A DNA stretch of 5,692 bases from NCBI GenBank assembly GCA_003694875.1, contig RFJN01000044.1, positions 1-5,692 of the forward strand, read 5' to 3'. The notes beneath the pieces are model-generated. The model was not told the DNA's origin. It searched no databases and was given only the letters and a program-made list of their open reading frames with translations. This document shows, piece by piece, positions 5,563-5,692 of this stretch. Position 1 is the first letter of the stretch. Every line of letters begins with the position of its first letter. Made by a program: the position numbers and the translations under genes. This DNA is from Planctomycetota bacterium (GTDB lineage: Bacteria; Planctomycetota; J058; J103).

Positions 5563-5692
5563 GTGACGAGCGCGGACGCAACGCAGAGGCCGGAGGAGAC
5601 GGGCGAGCGGCGCAAGCGCAAGCGCCGGCGCCACGCCCCGCGCCGCTCCTGGCGCGACATCACCTCGCTTGCGGGCTTTCTGTGGGCGTTCG
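5563..5692 (+). CDS. N-terminus of a probable membrane protein, cut by window edge
   Basis: The frame opens at GTG 5563 and runs off the right edge, giving 43 codons. AGAGGA (5552-5557) lies five bases upstream and supports this start. An in-frame ATG at 5509 would add 18 Arg-rich residues, but it overlaps the candidate -10 element and has no Shine-Dalgarno. The visible peptide starts with a polar, Glu-containing stretch, then a strongly basic cluster ERRKRKRRRHAPRR (15-28), then SWRDITSLAGFLWAF, which looks like the beginning of a transmembrane helix. The basic cluster before a helix fits a cytoplasmic N-terminus by the positive-inside rule. Too little is present to assign a family. The gene diverges from the exported helical protein gene. 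Confidence 0.65.
   Translation, partial: MTSADATQRPEETGERRKRKRRRHAPRRSWRDITSLAGFLWAF

Noticed and set aside
4511..5566. 351-codon plus-strand open frame opposite the exported helical protein gene
   Set aside because: It is an antisense shadow that would run through the hairpin and divergent promoter region. No ribosome site or domain is seen.
4425..5663. 412-codon minus-strand open frame overlapping the exported helical protein gene
   Set aside because: It is Arg/Ala-rich without domains. The overlapping frame has a signal peptide, a good Shine-Dalgarno and normal protein composition.

Overview
The window is GC-rich bacterial DNA with strong G/C preference at third codon positions, GTG as well as ATG starts, and AGGAG-type ribosome binding sites. 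The gene content is a Hanks-type Ser/Thr kinase with a large extracytoplasmic sensor, a CHASE2 membrane sensor, and secreted proteins of unknown family. This suggests a signalling-rich, high-GC lineage such as Myxococcota or a related former deltaproteobacterial group, possibly uncultured. That assignment is inference, because no rRNA or phylogenetic marker is present.

Layout: almost everything is on the minus strand. From right to left, a short plus-strand gene start (5563 to the right edge) encodes a very basic N-terminus leading into a hydrophobic segment. It diverges from a minus-strand gene (5296-4598) for a small exported helical protein. The 266-bp divergent region carries a candidate promoter for each direction. 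A perfect 14-bp hairpin (4531-4561) follows the exported-protein gene and probably ends its transcript. A three-gene minus-strand cluster comes next: a transmembrane Ser/Thr kinase (4428-1993), a small exported protein with a PsbP/MOG1-like pattern (1915-1283), and a CHASE2-domain membrane sensor (1273 to beyond the left edge).

The close spacing (77 nt, then 9 nt) suggests that the kinase, the exported protein and the CHASE2 protein form one operon. It would join two transmembrane receptors and one envelope protein in a single signalling module, with the output domain of the second receptor outside the window.

The most striking feature is the kinase's first ~140 residues. They form an uncharged Tyr/Gln/Ser/Gly low-complexity tract built from Y-[A/G]-S-Q-Q repeats, compositionally like the prion-like domains of eukaryotic FET proteins (FUS, EWSR1). 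It precedes an intact kinase domain, which is followed by a membrane-anchored Cache-type sensor. The repeats are nearly constant in protein but varied in synonymous codons, which points to selection on the peptide. No RNA genes, CRISPR arrays or mobile elements were seen, and no gap without a gene exceeds 300 bases.
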